From Gammaproteobacteria bacterium (GTDB lineage: Bacteria; Pseudomonadota; Gammaproteobacteria; JABDBA01), in the NCBI GenBank assembly GCA_013288885.1, contig JABDBA010000001.1, forward strand, positions 57,393-121,392: a stretch of DNA of 64,000 bases. Reading direction: 5' to 3'. Within the stretch, counting starts at the first letter, position 1; each line of letters opens with the position of its first letter. Below the pieces are notes generated by a model that was not told the DNA's origin, ran no database searches, and saw nothing but the letters and a program-made list of their open reading frames with translations. Shown here piece after piece: positions 16,004-24,694 of this stretch. A program made the translations under genes and the position numbers.

Positions 16004-16564
16004 ATGAAAAACTGTCAGAAAACATTCCAATTTACTTTAATTTTGAGTAATGCTGATGAACACACATCCGGGCTTGAAGATAAATTATATGAAACGGGTT
16101 GTGACGATGCTTTAATTAATTTTAGAAACGGAACTGTGTATTTAGATTTTGATCGCATCGCATCTTCATTAAAAGAAGCGGTTATTTCTGCCATTCGACA
16201 AATTGAATCTTCATCGCTCGGCGCAGTTGTAGCAGGTGTGGCTCCTGATAATTTTGTGACAGAATCAGAAGTTGCTGAACGGTTATCAATGAAAAGGCAA
16301 GCCGTATCATTATGGATAAAAGGACAGCGAAGAGCTTCTACACCATTTCCTAACCCCAAATTAAAACTATCGAATAAATCTCCGCTTTGGAAATGGAACG
16401 AAGTTGCTGCATGGCTTTATACCAATCATGTTATTATGTGTAAAGAAATTGTTGATGACGCAATCTTTATTGAAGATATCAATGCAGCTCTTGAAGAACG
16501 CAATGCAAAAACCAGAGAACATCGACAAGAACTAGTTGAGAGACTAAGCACTCATTTAAAATAA
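16004..16564 (+). CDS. Helix-turn-helix partner of the HicA-like protein
   Basis: A 186-residue protein. The N-terminal 80 residues (FTLILSNADEHTSGLEDKLY, GCDDALINFRNGTVYLDFDR) form an antitoxin-like domain. Residues 85-130 hold an AlpA/MerR-type helix-turn-helix (VTESEVAERLSMKRQAVSLW, then ASTPFPNPKLKLSNKSPLWK). It starts 2 bases after the small upstream gene, so the two are surely co-translated. It probably binds the inverted repeat at 15712-15729. It looks like an antitoxin-regulator, but I know of no experiment on this family. Confidence 0.65.
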   Translation: MKNCQKTFQFTLILSNADEHTSGLEDKLYETGCDDALINFRNGTVYLDFDRIASSLKEAVISAIRQIESSSLGAVVAGVAPDNFVTESEVAERLSMKRQAVSLWIKGQRRASTPFPNPKLKLSNKSPLWKWNEVAAWLYTNHVIMCKEIVDDAIFIEDINAALEERNAKTREHRQELVERLSTHLK

Positions 16565-16611
16565 GTTGATATACCATAACTTTTATATTATCTGCAAAAC
16601 TGCGTTTGCCG

Positions 16612-17106
16612 CTAAATTAAGCAAACCCCTTGTTTATTTGAAGAATAGTGATACCAAGAACCGATGAAGTAATTCCCTGGAGTAGGAAGAATATAGATTT
16701 TTCTACATTGATATTCTCCTGTTTGAGGATTTTTCCTCCAGCGCCCTTTAAGCCAACCCCCGCCTGCCTTCGCTTTCTCAATCTCTTCTTGAACAACAAG
16801 AGCTCCCGAAGGATCTTTGTAATTAAATTGATTCTTTCCAATCAGTTCAGGATGCAGTGGTGAAACAAAAAACATACCATTATAATCACCCATAAAAATA
16901 TCATTAGAATTTTTTCTAAATTCAATTATAGCTTTTTCTTTCCCATATTTTTTAATATAGCTCTCAGCTTTCCTGACAGTGGCAATAACCCTAGCTTGAT
17001 CTATATTTACAGCAGGAGTTATTCCTCCCGTATTGGGAACATTAGCGCCCAAACAACACAGTGGCAAAATGAGTAGTAGTACAAATATTTTTAGAGAATT
17101 GTTCAT
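16612..17106 (-). CDS. Exported single-Cache-domain protein
   Basis: About 164 residues from ATG 17106. A signal peptide (LKIFVLLLILPLCCLGAN) is followed by a helix of the RKAESYIKKYGKEKAIIEF type and a Cache core (GMFFVSPLHPELIGKNQFNY, KNPQTGEYQCRKIYIL). Free-standing periplasmic Cache proteins bind small ligands, often organic acids, and lack a signalling domain of their own. It follows the broken NADH dehydrogenase on the same strand; an alternative ATG at 17118 overlaps that relic by 4 bases. Confidence 0.72.
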   Translation of the reverse strand: MNNSLKIFVLLLILPLCCLGANVPNTGGITPAVNIDQARVIATVRKAESYIKKYGKEKAIIEFRKNSNDIFMGDYNGMFFVSPLHPELIGKNQFNYKDPSGALVVQEEIEKAKAGGGWLKGRWRKNPQTGEYQCRKIYILPTPGNYFIGSWYHYSSNKQGVCLI

Positions 17107-17114
17107 AGTTAAGC

Positions 17115-17703
17115 TCATTCAATTTTATCAATAGCAATTTGTTTAAAAACCGGCGCAGCAGCTTCAAGCAATGCTTCCATATTACCATCGATGGGAGGAT
17201 AAATGCGCTGATGGTTGATCCAAATTTTAATTTTCTTGGCGGCCTCACCCACTTCTTTCATACGTTGATCCCAACCTTCTGCGTATAGTGCTCCCCAAGA
17301 ACCTAAATCAATGCTGACTACGAATTTCTTCTGTTCATACGGCACTAATTTTTCACCTAACAAATCAGCTATTACATTGTGACCGGCGATACGGCCTTGC
17401 GGCATAGCATGTTGACAAATGTACTTTTTGTTTAGCATGGTCAATTTTAATCACTTCCCCAATAATCTGTTTTACTCCAATTGGAGATAGAATTTTATCG
17501 AGTGGCATGCGCACTTCGCTCAAATCTTCTTCGTAATAACGTGGGCGTATACCATGATAATTGTCTCGATTAATCAAGCTGATTTCAATGTCACCTTCTT
17601 TATTATGCATTCGTCGCAGCCGCATTGCACCCAATGCGCTCCATACGCCAGCAAAACCACCGCCGATAATTAGGATTTTTTTCATTGCTGTTGTTTTCAT
17701 CAT
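17115..17703 (-). pseudogene. NAD(P)H/FAD oxidoreductase (NDH-2-like), internally deleted
   Basis: The 5' part (start near 17685) encodes KKILIIGGGFAGVWSALGAM, an FAD Rossmann motif, up to about residue 100; the 3' part, in another frame (to 17115), encodes the C-terminus (GRIAGHNVIADLLGEKLVPY, ALLEAAAPVFKQIAIDKIE). A normal enzyme of this family has about 400 residues; only about 195 codons remain, so most of the NAD-binding domain is deleted and the halves meet out of frame near 17430. It is transcribed after a MarR gene, whose stop overlaps its start. A second, shorter relic lies at 15564. Confidence 0.85.
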
Positions 17704-18164
17704 TACAAATGGTCTTCGTACTTTTCGCCTAATTCATTTAATATATTTGCCGTGACTTTATGAATTAGTTTATCCAATAATTGGATTTCTTTTTCATTGA
17801 TCCCCTTAATCATGGCGTTGGATTCATCACGCATGATTTGCTCCATTTTCTTTAAAAGCTCTTTTCCTTTTAAAGTAGGGGAGATATTGAATGCTCTTTT
17901 ATCATGCGATAATCGAGTGCGAGTTATTAGTTTTCGTTGTTCTAATTGGTCAAGTGTTCTAGTTAAATGCGCACGGTCAATATCCACCGATTTTAAGAGT
18001 TGTTGTTGTGTGCAAGGGATAGGTAAAAAATTAAAACGCAATAACACCTTCCACTGCGTGCGTGATAGGTCAAATTGATTCATTTGAGCATCGATCACAC
18101 GGGCATTCGTTTTAGCTAAAAAAGCAAATTTATGGCATAATAAATCACTAATATCAATTTTCAT
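17703..18164 (-). CDS. MarR-family transcriptional regulator
   Basis: A 153-residue winged-helix protein (FDLSRTQWKVLLRFNFL, LLKSVDIDRAHLTRTLDQLE, then the wing RLSHDKRAFNISPTLKGKEL). It lies upstream of the broken oxidoreductase and is divergent from an alpha/beta hydrolase. The perfect palindrome at 18171-18185, just before its start, is the likely operator for both directions. Confidence 0.9.
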   Translation of the reverse strand: MKIDISDLLCHKFAFLAKTNARVIDAQMNQFDLSRTQWKVLLRFNFLPIPCTQQQLLKSVDIDRAHLTRTLDQLEQRKLITRTRLSHDKRAFNISPTLKGKELLKKMEQIMRDESNAMIKGINEKEIQLLDKLIHKVTANILNELGEKYEDHL

Positions 18165-18170
18165 AATGTG

Positions 18171-18185
18171 ATTGTATTATACAAT
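18171..18185. promoter_or_regulatory. MarR operator palindrome
   Basis: ATTGTAT-T-ATACAAT is a perfect inverted repeat 7 bases before the MarR start codon and about 50 bases before the hydrolase start. Its ATTGTAT arm is like the ATATTGTT arm of the other MarR site at 11281. Confidence 0.65.
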
Positions 18186-18235
18186 TATTGATTTTGTCAA
18201 CTAATTTTACTGACTATTGTATTAAGGCACCCCAA

Positions 18236-19120
18236 ATGATAAAAGAAAGCCATATTAACCTTCCGAGTAGACGCGAAGTTCCACAAACATCTATCTATAC
18301 TAAAGTTTTAACACAGGATAACAAGAAACTAAGTGATCATGATGTCATCATTTTGGTACCCGGTGGGCCTGGGAATGATTACACAATGTATGATACAACT
18401 GAAAATTCTATTGCAAAAGCATTGTTGCCAGCAGCGAATGTTATCTTATTTGACCCAAGAGGTTGCGGTAACAGCCAATCATCTCTTGTTGAATACTGCT
18501 CGCTCGAGCACTATATTGACGACATTGAAGCAATCCGAGCCTATTTTAAAATACCTCCGGAGAAATTTATTGTGTTTGGTCAATCATATGGTTCAATAGC
18601 TGCCGTAGGTTATGCCATCAAGTACCCAGATAATCTAAAAAAACTATTATTAATTGGTGGCGTTGCTAGTTCTGAGTTCCTTACCGAAGCAAAACAAGAT
18701 TTAGAAAAATTTGGGACGCCTGCACAAAAACACTTTGCAGAAAAATTGTGGCATGGCACTTTTAATGGCTCTCAAAATGAAGTGGCTGATTATTATAGGA
18801 TCATGAGTCCACTATACTCTTATTCTTTTGTGGAAAAAGAAGATGCTCCGCTGGAGATCCCTTGCAACATTGGCATTTTAAATTACGGCTTTGGTAAATT
18901 TTTAAAGGTTTTTGATTTTCGACCTAATTTACACAAAATAAAATGCCAAACATTAATTTTATGGGGCGAGAATGAATGGATAATGAATAAGAATCAAATC
19001 AATCAACTTCATCATGGAATACCACACAGTACACTAATTATTTATAAAAAATGTAGTCATATGTTATGGATTGACCAATGGGATAAATTTACCCTTGATG
19101 CTTTGGCTTTTCTTAATTGA
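18236..19120 (+). CDS. Alpha/beta hydrolase (proline iminopeptidase-like)
   Basis: About 294 residues. VPGGPGNDYTMYD is the HGGPG-type oxyanion motif of proline iminopeptidases, FDPRGCGNSQ follows, GQSYGSIAAVGYA is the nucleophile elbow, an Asp/Glu region is in TLILWGENEWIMN, and KCSHMLWIDQ has the His. The start is ATG 18236; an in-frame TTG at 18188 lies close to the operator and is not favoured. It is divergent from the MarR gene and probably under its control. Peptidase or ester hydrolase activity is equally possible. Confidence 0.82.
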   Translation: MIKESHINLPSRREVPQTSIYTKVLTQDNKKLSDHDVIILVPGGPGNDYTMYDTTENSIAKALLPAANVILFDPRGCGNSQSSLVEYCSLEHYIDDIEAIRAYFKIPPEKFIVFGQSYGSIAAVGYAIKYPDNLKKLLLIGGVASSEFLTEAKQDLEKFGTPAQKHFAEKLWHGTFNGSQNEVADYYRIMSPLYSYSFVEKEDAPLEIPCNIGILNYGFGKFLKVFDFRPNLHKIKCQTLILWGENEWIMNKNQINQLHHGIPHSTLIIYKKCSHMLWIDQWDKFTLDALAFLN

Positions 19121-19138
19121 TAGTCTAATGCAATCAGG

Positions 19139-20308
19139 TCATGATAATCTGGGTGCCGAAGCAAGTGGATTAGAAATAATTTTAGCTACTAGTGAATTAA
19201 AATCCGAAGGATGAATCCCTTCAACAGCTTTGTCAACGAGGGTTGGTTTAATGTTTGATTCTCTTTGAATTCGTATCGCTTTTACCGCATCATCACGCAC
19301 CAATAATTGCAACACAGTTGGGTCCATTGATAAAGCTTGTTCGACAGAAATATAATCGTCCTCAACAATTTGTCTAAAGTTATCGGTTAGCGCACAGCGC
19401 GCAGTTAAAGCATTCGAGCTAGCGAGACGTTTTAATTGGTCGACGCTTAAAAATTCTGTGTCCAACATGTTTTTTAATTTGCCGAATTCAACGGAACCAA
19501 ATTCCCAATATTTAGGGAATAGCACCTGGATATTAATCACTACAGAGGTTGACTGACCGTTGGCCAATAAACCAATAGATGCTGCGATACGTACTTGATC
19601 TCTGGTTAAAACTACTGGTTCTACGGCTTTCGTTTCTTGCTTTGTTTGATCCACAACTTCAAGACTCGAAGAAATATTAGATAAATCCAGTTTTTTAAAT
19701 GCTTGACTAAGAGTAGCTTCTGATTGAGTCAAGACCCCATGGGTTGGAGAAGTTACAAATATTCCCAATTTCTGCAATGCTTGATTGATATTTTCTTCGG
19801 TTAAAAGTTTACCTGAATCACACTTTATAAAGTTTTCTTTAAAGGTTTTCGAAAAATCACGCGTGTCATCAATGATAACAAATTTATTTATTTGATACTT
19901 TTCTTTGTTGGCATTTAACCACCCTTGAATAGGGGCCGAATAAAAATCTTCGCTACTATAATATTCGCTCAATTCATCATCAATCTTTCCAATAATTCTT
20001 TTACTAATAAAAAAATGTTGGGAAAGTATTTCTTTTAAATCATCAACTGAACGATCAATTCGCCAGTTGCTATGTACAACAAAACCAACTTCTTCGCCGC
20101 TTTTTTCAATTTTATCTACAAGCGTTTTTAAATTAGCTAGAGCATTTTTAGCAAATAGATCCGCAGCAGCTTTATCAGTTTCCTTGCCACTAAATTTGTG
20201 GGGAACTGGTTTATGTTGCTCTTCATACAATTCGCGTAGACGATTTTCTACATTTTCAGTATTTTGTATCCACAGCACACCATCAATATCTAAGAATATA
20301 ATAATCAT
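19139..20308 (-). CDS. HAD-like hydrolase domain protein with unknown C-terminal repeats
   Basis: A 389-residue protein. The N-terminus MIIIFLDIDGVLWIQ is the HAD motif I (D-x-D), FVVHSNWRID is a motif II candidate, and KFVIIDDTRDFSK fits motif IV. Residues about 205-389 carry short helical repeats (LSVDQLKRLASSNALTARCA; ISVEQALSMDPTVLQLLVRD; IHPSDFNSLVAKIISNP) that I do not recognise. A phosphatase fused to a helical scaffold suggests an effector-like protein; the substrate is unknown. No export signal is seen. Confidence 0.7.
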   Translation of the reverse strand: MIIIFLDIDGVLWIQNTENVENRLRELYEEQHKPVPHKFSGKETDKAAADLFAKNALANLKTLVDKIEKSGEEVGFVVHSNWRIDRSVDDLKEILSQHFFISKRIIGKIDDELSEYYSSEDFYSAPIQGWLNANKEKYQINKFVIIDDTRDFSKTFKENFIKCDSGKLLTEENINQALQKLGIFVTSPTHGVLTQSEATLSQAFKKLDLSNISSSLEVVDQTKQETKAVEPVVLTRDQVRIAASIGLLANGQSTSVVINIQVLFPKYWEFGSVEFGKLKNMLDTEFLSVDQLKRLASSNALTARCALTDNFRQIVEDDYISVEQALSMDPTVLQLLVRDDAVKAIRIQRESNIKPTLVDKAVEGIHPSDFNSLVAKIISNPLASAPRLS

Positions 20309-20418
20309 GATTTACACCAGTATAAAATTTAATGGGTTATTCAAATATGCATTAAAACCAGCTAAAAACTGGGAATATTGTGCCAATAACGATAATAACG
20401 GCTGGCACATTTTTGTAC

Positions 20419-20440
20419 AATAGGGTATAATTACCCTGTT
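20419..20440 (+). promoter_or_regulatory. Palindromic promoter of the PAS-LuxR gene
   Basis: AATAGGGTA (20419-20427), TAAT, then TACCCTGTT (20432-20440): a 9-bp inverted repeat with one mismatch whose centre is a perfect -10 box TATAAT (20426-20431). A regulator bound here would sit on the -10 region. The same element is at 6374-6395. Confidence 0.6.
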
Positions 20441-20463
20441 TTAAAGCACATTAGAGCATAGCC

Positions 20464-21105
20464 ATGCACATACACGTTGAAGACACCATTCGCCAATCAG
20501 CACTGCTATTGCAAAGCAGTGGCTCGCAATTATTTGAAAATATGCAGGTGCTGTGTGAAGTATTAAAGCATCTGCCTATTAATTTCTTTTTTGTCGATCG
20601 TGCTGGGTACATTCGTCAATGTAACTCAGAAGCAATTCAACATTTTAATATTTCTGATGGAGTTATTGTCGGCAAACATTGTCTTGACCTTAATATTGAA
20701 CGGCCTTGGGGAAATTCGAAACAAGTGATGGAACAGGGGCAGACCATGATATTTGATGAACAAACCGTTAATGGGGAAAATATCATTTATAAATTTATCA
20801 GCGTAAAATGCCCTGTATATGATAATAATAAAAAAGTTATAGGGGTGTCAGGAATTGGTTTAAATACTTCTTTTATATTACCTGAATCACGGCATACAAA
20901 TATAGACAATTCAATAACAACTAAACAATCTGAATGTCTTCAATATTTAATTCAAGGGAAAACGGCAAAAGAAATCGCAAAAATATTGCAGATTTCTCCA
21001 AGAACGATTGAGCATCGCATTGAAGCGCTTAAAATTAAATTCTCTTGTAATAAAATAAGTGAATTAGTATATAAAGTGACGCATAATAAAACCTTGGCGC
21101 AATAA
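20464..21105 (+). CDS. PAS-domain LuxR-type transcriptional regulator
   Basis: A 213-residue protein. Residues 25-130 form a PAS sensor (HLPINFFFVDRAGYIRQCNS, FISVKCPVYDNNKKVIGVSG); residues 148-210 form a LuxR helix-turn-helix (TTKQSECLQYLIQGKTAKEI, ILQISPRTIEHRIEALK). It would sense a small ligand or redox state and bind DNA. The gene has a palindrome on its -10 box, suggesting autoregulation. Fragments of its 5' end are duplicated at 6366-6452. Confidence 0.87.
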   Translation: MHIHVEDTIRQSALLLQSSGSQLFENMQVLCEVLKHLPINFFFVDRAGYIRQCNSEAIQHFNISDGVIVGKHCLDLNIERPWGNSKQVMEQGQTMIFDEQTVNGENIIYKFISVKCPVYDNNKKVIGVSGIGLNTSFILPESRHTNIDNSITTKQSECLQYLIQGKTAKEIAKILQISPRTIEHRIEALKIKFSCNKISELVYKVTHNKTLAQ

Positions 21106-21121
21106 GCTAAGCGGATCATAT

Positions 21122-22024
21122 CTATTTCACTAGCTTATCTCGAAATTTACCATCTAAAATTTGTCGAATAAGCCATTGCTGTGCTTTTGCATTTTTTTCA
21201 TTATTCCAGCCCAGGTAAAACAAGCCTTCCGGTTTGCACTTTTTTACCTTTTTAACAACCAATCTTCCGTGTTTGATATCTTCTTTAATGAGATTCAATG
21301 GGAGAAAGCCTACACCAAGCCCTGCGATTTGAGCTTGTCGCTTTAATTCCAGACTTGAAAATGTAATTCGACTTGTCTCAGAAAAAAGGTTCGCTGCTTG
21401 TCTCGTAAAGCGTTGTGCTGAATCGCGCGCAAAAATACCCGCATATTGTTGTATTGTTGCGTCATCAATGGGTTCTGCAACTTTTGCAAGTGAATGATGC
21501 GGAGATACTGCGAATGCGAATTTAATTTTCCCTAACGGTTCATAATTAAACTCGCGCCCTAACATAGGGCGCCCTGAAATTCCTATGGCAATATCAACGC
21601 GATTATTTGCCAGCGCGTCTGCACAACCATTAAGTACTTCGCTGAATATTTCAAGATTGACATGTGGACAGTTGCTTTGAAAGCGTTTAATCAACTCAAA
21701 GATAGGGGCATGATTCAATACTTCATCGTAAGCAATTCTAATCACCGTCTCCCAGCCACTAGCCGCAATTTTTGCATTTTCTTCAATTCGATCGTTCAGC
21801 GTTAGCAGTTGCCTTCCTTGCTCGAGCAAAAGACGCCCTGCCGCTGTTAACTCTGCTCGATGTTTACTGCGGTCAAAAACCTGAATACCGGAAATTTGTT
21901 CATATTGACGGATATTATAGGTAAGCGCCGATCGCACTTTATGTAGCTCTTGTGCAGCTGCTTCGAAACTGCCATTTCGATCAATAGCATCAATGATTTG
22001 AATTAACTCGACGGGTATTGTCAT
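21122..22024 (-). CDS. LysR-family transcriptional regulator
   Basis: A 300-residue protein. The N-terminal helix-turn-helix is IDAIDRNGSFEAAAQELHKV followed by SALTYNIRQYEQ; the C-terminal periplasmic-binding-like ligand domain is seen in VIRIAYDEVLNHAPIFELIK and LKRQAQIAGLGVGFLPLNLI. It is divergent from the old-yellow-enzyme operon, with LysR-like motifs in the gap, so it should control that operon in response to an electrophile or related ligand. Confidence 0.9.
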   Translation of the reverse strand: MTIPVELIQIIDAIDRNGSFEAAAQELHKVRSALTYNIRQYEQISGIQVFDRSKHRAELTAAGRLLLEQGRQLLTLNDRIEENAKIAASGWETVIRIAYDEVLNHAPIFELIKRFQSNCPHVNLEIFSEVLNGCADALANNRVDIAIGISGRPMLGREFNYEPLGKIKFAFAVSPHHSLAKVAEPIDDATIQQYAGIFARDSAQRFTRQAANLFSETSRITFSSLELKRQAQIAGLGVGFLPLNLIKEDIKHGRLVVKKVKKCKPEGLFYLGWNNEKNAKAQQWLIRQILDGKFRDKLVK

Positions 22025-22032
22025 TGTTTAAT

Positions 22033-22136
22033 TTATTTGAACAAGTTGTTAAATAAAATTCGCTTACAATACCAGATTAATACATATATACTGTATTTAT
22101 CAAGTAAAATTATGATTAATTATTTGAACAAATAAT
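22033..22136. promoter_or_regulatory. Divergent LysR control region
   Basis: The sequence TTATTTGAACAA occurs twice, at 22033-22044 near the LysR start and at 22120-22131. The second copy is part of a perfect inverted repeat ATTATTTG-AA-CAAATAAT (22119-22136). LysR tetramers bind paired sites of this kind, one at the promoter of the regulator and one near the target promoter. The target ribosome site is AGGAGA, just before 22190. Confidence 0.55.
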
Positions 22137-22189
22137 AGATAATTTATGCTAACAGGTAGTTTTTTTGATTAACGATCAGGAGAGATGCT

Positions 22190-23260
22190 ATGTCACTACA
22201 TTCATTATTTGACCCAGTTACTATCGGTAGTATTGCTCTACGCAATCGTATGGTCATGTCACCCATGACGCGTAGCCGTGCCAGCAAAAATGGTGTTCCT
22301 TCGCCTCTTGCCATCGACTACTACAGACAGCGTAGCCATGCGGGTTTAATTATCACTGAAGGAACATCGCCATCACCAGATGGTGACGGTTATCCTCGCG
22401 TTCCTGGGATTTATACGCAAGAACAAATTAAAGCATGGCAAAAAATCACAGCCGCAGTACATGAAAATGGCGGTAAAATATTTCTGCAAATTATGCATGT
22501 TGGTCGTGTTGCTCATCCATTAAATAAATCGGCAAACGCTCAAACGGTTGCGCCTTCTGCAATTAAAGTAGAAGGAGAAATGTATACAGACGAAAATGGC
22601 CTGCAGCCGATGCCTACACCAGATGCACTCACAGCAAATGAAATTCTAAAAGTAATTGAAGAATATAAACAAGCAACCATAAATGCATTTGTAGCTGAAT
22701 TTGATGGGGTTGAATTCCATGCCGCCAGTGGCTATTTGCCCATGCAATTTCTATCAAGCAATAGTAATCTCAGAACAGATAATTATGGTGGCTCTGTTAC
22801 TAATCGTATTCGTTTTGCTGTTGAAGCACTTGAAGCAATGATTAGCGTGAAAGGAAGCGGCGTTGTTGGATTGAGGATTTGGCCAGGTCTTACTTTTAAT
22901 GACATGTTCGATGCAAATCCCGTTGAAACTTATACTGAACTTCTTAAGGCTATTGACCCAATGAAATTAGCCTATGTACATAGCAGCCGATCCCCTGATC
23001 CATCAATCAATGTATTCAAGCTAGTTCGTGAAAATTTTCAGGGTATCAGTATTGTGAATGGTGGTTTTAATTTTCAAACTGCACAAGAAATCCTTCGATC
23101 AAATCAAGCTGATTTGGTCGCTTTTGCCACATCGTATCTGGCAAATCCAGATTTGATCGAGCGTTTTAAACGAAATGCACCATTAAATGAACCAGACAAA
23201 AATACGTTCTACACGCCTGGTGAAAAAGGTTATACTGATTACCCTCTTTTAAGAGAGTAA
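22190..23260 (+). CDS. Old yellow enzyme (NADH:flavin oxidoreductase, NemA-like)
   Basis: A 356-residue FMN enzyme of the OYE family: LFDPVTIGSIALRNRMVMSP (FMN region), FLQIMHVGRVAHP, GVEFHAASGYLPMQFLSSNS and GGFNFQTAQEIL. The usual active-site His-Asn pair is replaced by His-Ala here (EFHAASGYL), as in many NemA relatives. It reduces alkenes with electron-withdrawing groups, nitro-compounds or N-ethylmaleimide using NAD(P)H. It is the first gene of an operon with an isochorismatase-like hydrolase and an SDR, opposite a LysR regulator. Confidence 0.9.
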   Translation: MSLHSLFDPVTIGSIALRNRMVMSPMTRSRASKNGVPSPLAIDYYRQRSHAGLIITEGTSPSPDGDGYPRVPGIYTQEQIKAWQKITAAVHENGGKIFLQIMHVGRVAHPLNKSANAQTVAPSAIKVEGEMYTDENGLQPMPTPDALTANEILKVIEEYKQATINAFVAEFDGVEFHAASGYLPMQFLSSNSNLRTDNYGGSVTNRIRFAVEALEAMISVKGSGVVGLRIWPGLTFNDMFDANPVETYTELLKAIDPMKLAYVHSSRSPDPSINVFKLVRENFQGISIVNGGFNFQTAQEILRSNQADLVAFATSYLANPDLIERFKRNAPLNEPDKNTFYTPGEKGYTDYPLLRE

Positions 23261-23326
23261 AATTATGGAATTATTAATAATCAGTGCTATCTTTAATAAA
23301 TAGTTATTCAGATATAGGAGAAAGAC

Positions 23327-23956
23327 ATGATCAGAAAAGAATATTATGAAACAATTACCCCAGAAAATGCCGCGCTTGTTTTGGTCGATCATCAAATTGG
23401 GTTATATACCGGTGTAAGAGATATTCCGGTTGACGAATCAAAGCATAACATTATTGGTTTAGTCAAAGCTGCAAAAGTTTTTAAAATTCCAATTGTTGTT
23501 ACCACCACCACAGAAAATGTATGGGGGCCGATGATTCCTGAATTACAAGAATTACTGAAGGATATCCCGGTTATTGAACGCACCACAGTCAATGCCTGGG
23601 ATGATCCACGCGTTGCACTCGCTATTGAGAAAACAGGCCGTAAAAAACTAATTATGACCGGAATATCCACTGATGTGTGTCTCGCATTTCCGGCCATTAC
23701 AGCAGTGGGCAAGAACTATGACGTTTATGCCGTCATTGATGCATCGGGCGCTTTCACTGTAAAACAAGGGGAACTTGGTGTGGCCCGTATGGTACAAGCC
23801 GGAGTCAAAGTTGTTGGATATTCGAATGTCATCGTGGAAATGCTAAAAGACAATGCAAACCCGCTTGCTTTTGAAGTGTATAATGGTCTTAATATGCCAT
23901 TTGCGGGTTTAGTATCTGGTTTAAATCAATATTTTTCAAAAGATAAAAAAGGATAA
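23327..23956 (+). CDS. Isochorismatase-family cysteine hydrolase
   Basis: A 209-residue protein. ALVLVDHQIGLYTGVRD holds the catalytic Asp, and MTGISTDVCLAFPAITAV holds the cysteine nucleophile after the cis-peptide. It most resembles the YcaC group, octameric hydrolases of unknown substrate often next to oxidative-stress genes. It lies 66 bases after the OYE gene and 3 bases before the SDR gene, so it is part of the same operon. Confidence 0.88.
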   Translation: MIRKEYYETITPENAALVLVDHQIGLYTGVRDIPVDESKHNIIGLVKAAKVFKIPIVVTTTTENVWGPMIPELQELLKDIPVIERTTVNAWDDPRVALAIEKTGRKKLIMTGISTDVCLAFPAITAVGKNYDVYAVIDASGAFTVKQGELGVARMVQAGVKVVGYSNVIVEMLKDNANPLAFEVYNGLNMPFAGLVSGLNQYFSKDKKG

Positions 23957-23959
23957 AAA

Positions 23960-24661
23960 ATGCAAAAAAAAATATGCGTAATTGTTGGCGTTGGCCCAGG
24001 AAATGGCGCAGCATTTGCCGCTCGTTTTACAAACGAAGGGTATCATCTCGCGCTGTTAGCACGATCGAATGATTTTATTAAACAACTTGCTGCTGAATTA
24101 AAAAATGCGCACGCTTATGAATGTGATGTAACTGATAAAAATTCTATTGAAAAAACTTTCAACCAGATCAAACAGGATTTAGGTCAAATAGATACTGTTG
24201 TTTATAATGCAGGATCAGGTCAGTGGGGCAGCATTGAAGAAATTAAGCCGGAAGATTTTGAAGCTAATTGGCGCGTTAACGCGCTAGGTTTGATGTTGGT
24301 TTCTCAACAAGTTATTCCCATGATGAAAAAACAGGGTCGAGGCAATATCATTATTATTGGCGCAACAGCTTCAAAACGAGGCGGCATTAAAACAGCGGCA
24401 TTTGCGCCTGCAAAAGCCGCGCAACGCAGTCTAGCAGAATCTATGGCTAGATATTTATGGCCATTGGGTATTCATGTGGCTTTGGTGATTATTGATGGAG
24501 TCATCGACCTGCCAAAAACACGCGAACGTATGCCCGATAAACCAGATAGTTTTTTTGTGAAACCTAACGATGTTGCATCTACCGTTTTTTGGTTATCGCA
24601 ACAATCTTCCTCTACTTGGTCTTTTGAAAATGAAATTCGCCCGTTTGGTGAAAACTGGTAG
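23960..24661 (+). CDS. Short-chain dehydrogenase/reductase with Phe in place of the catalytic Tyr
   Basis: A 233-residue SDR. The nucleotide site is VGVGPGNGAAFAARF and the VVYNAGSG motif follows; the active-site segment reads TAAFAPAKAAQ, where Phe stands in the Tyr position of Y-x-x-x-K. That substitution is seen in a known subgroup of small SDRs and makes ordinary ketone reduction uncertain. It is the last gene of the LysR-controlled operon. Confidence 0.85.
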   Translation: MQKKICVIVGVGPGNGAAFAARFTNEGYHLALLARSNDFIKQLAAELKNAHAYECDVTDKNSIEKTFNQIKQDLGQIDTVVYNAGSGQWGSIEEIKPEDFEANWRVNALGLMLVSQQVIPMMKKQGRGNIIIIGATASKRGGIKTAAFAPAKAAQRSLAESMARYLWPLGIHVALVIIDGVIDLPKTRERMPDKPDSFFVKPNDVASTVFWLSQQSSSTWSFENEIRPFGENW

Positions 24662-24694
24662 ATTAAAAATTCAACCAGGCCTCATATATCGGAT

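Noticed and set aside
17365..17703. Intact small FAD-binding protein
   Set aside because: The frame stops after a Rossmann motif, and the missing C-terminus follows in another frame, so it is a relic.
20307..20423. 38-codon open frame (MIYTSIKFNGLFKYALKPAK…) before the LuxR gene
   Set aside because: It overlaps the HAD start and the LuxR operator, has no ribosome site and no recognised family; probably chance or a remnant.
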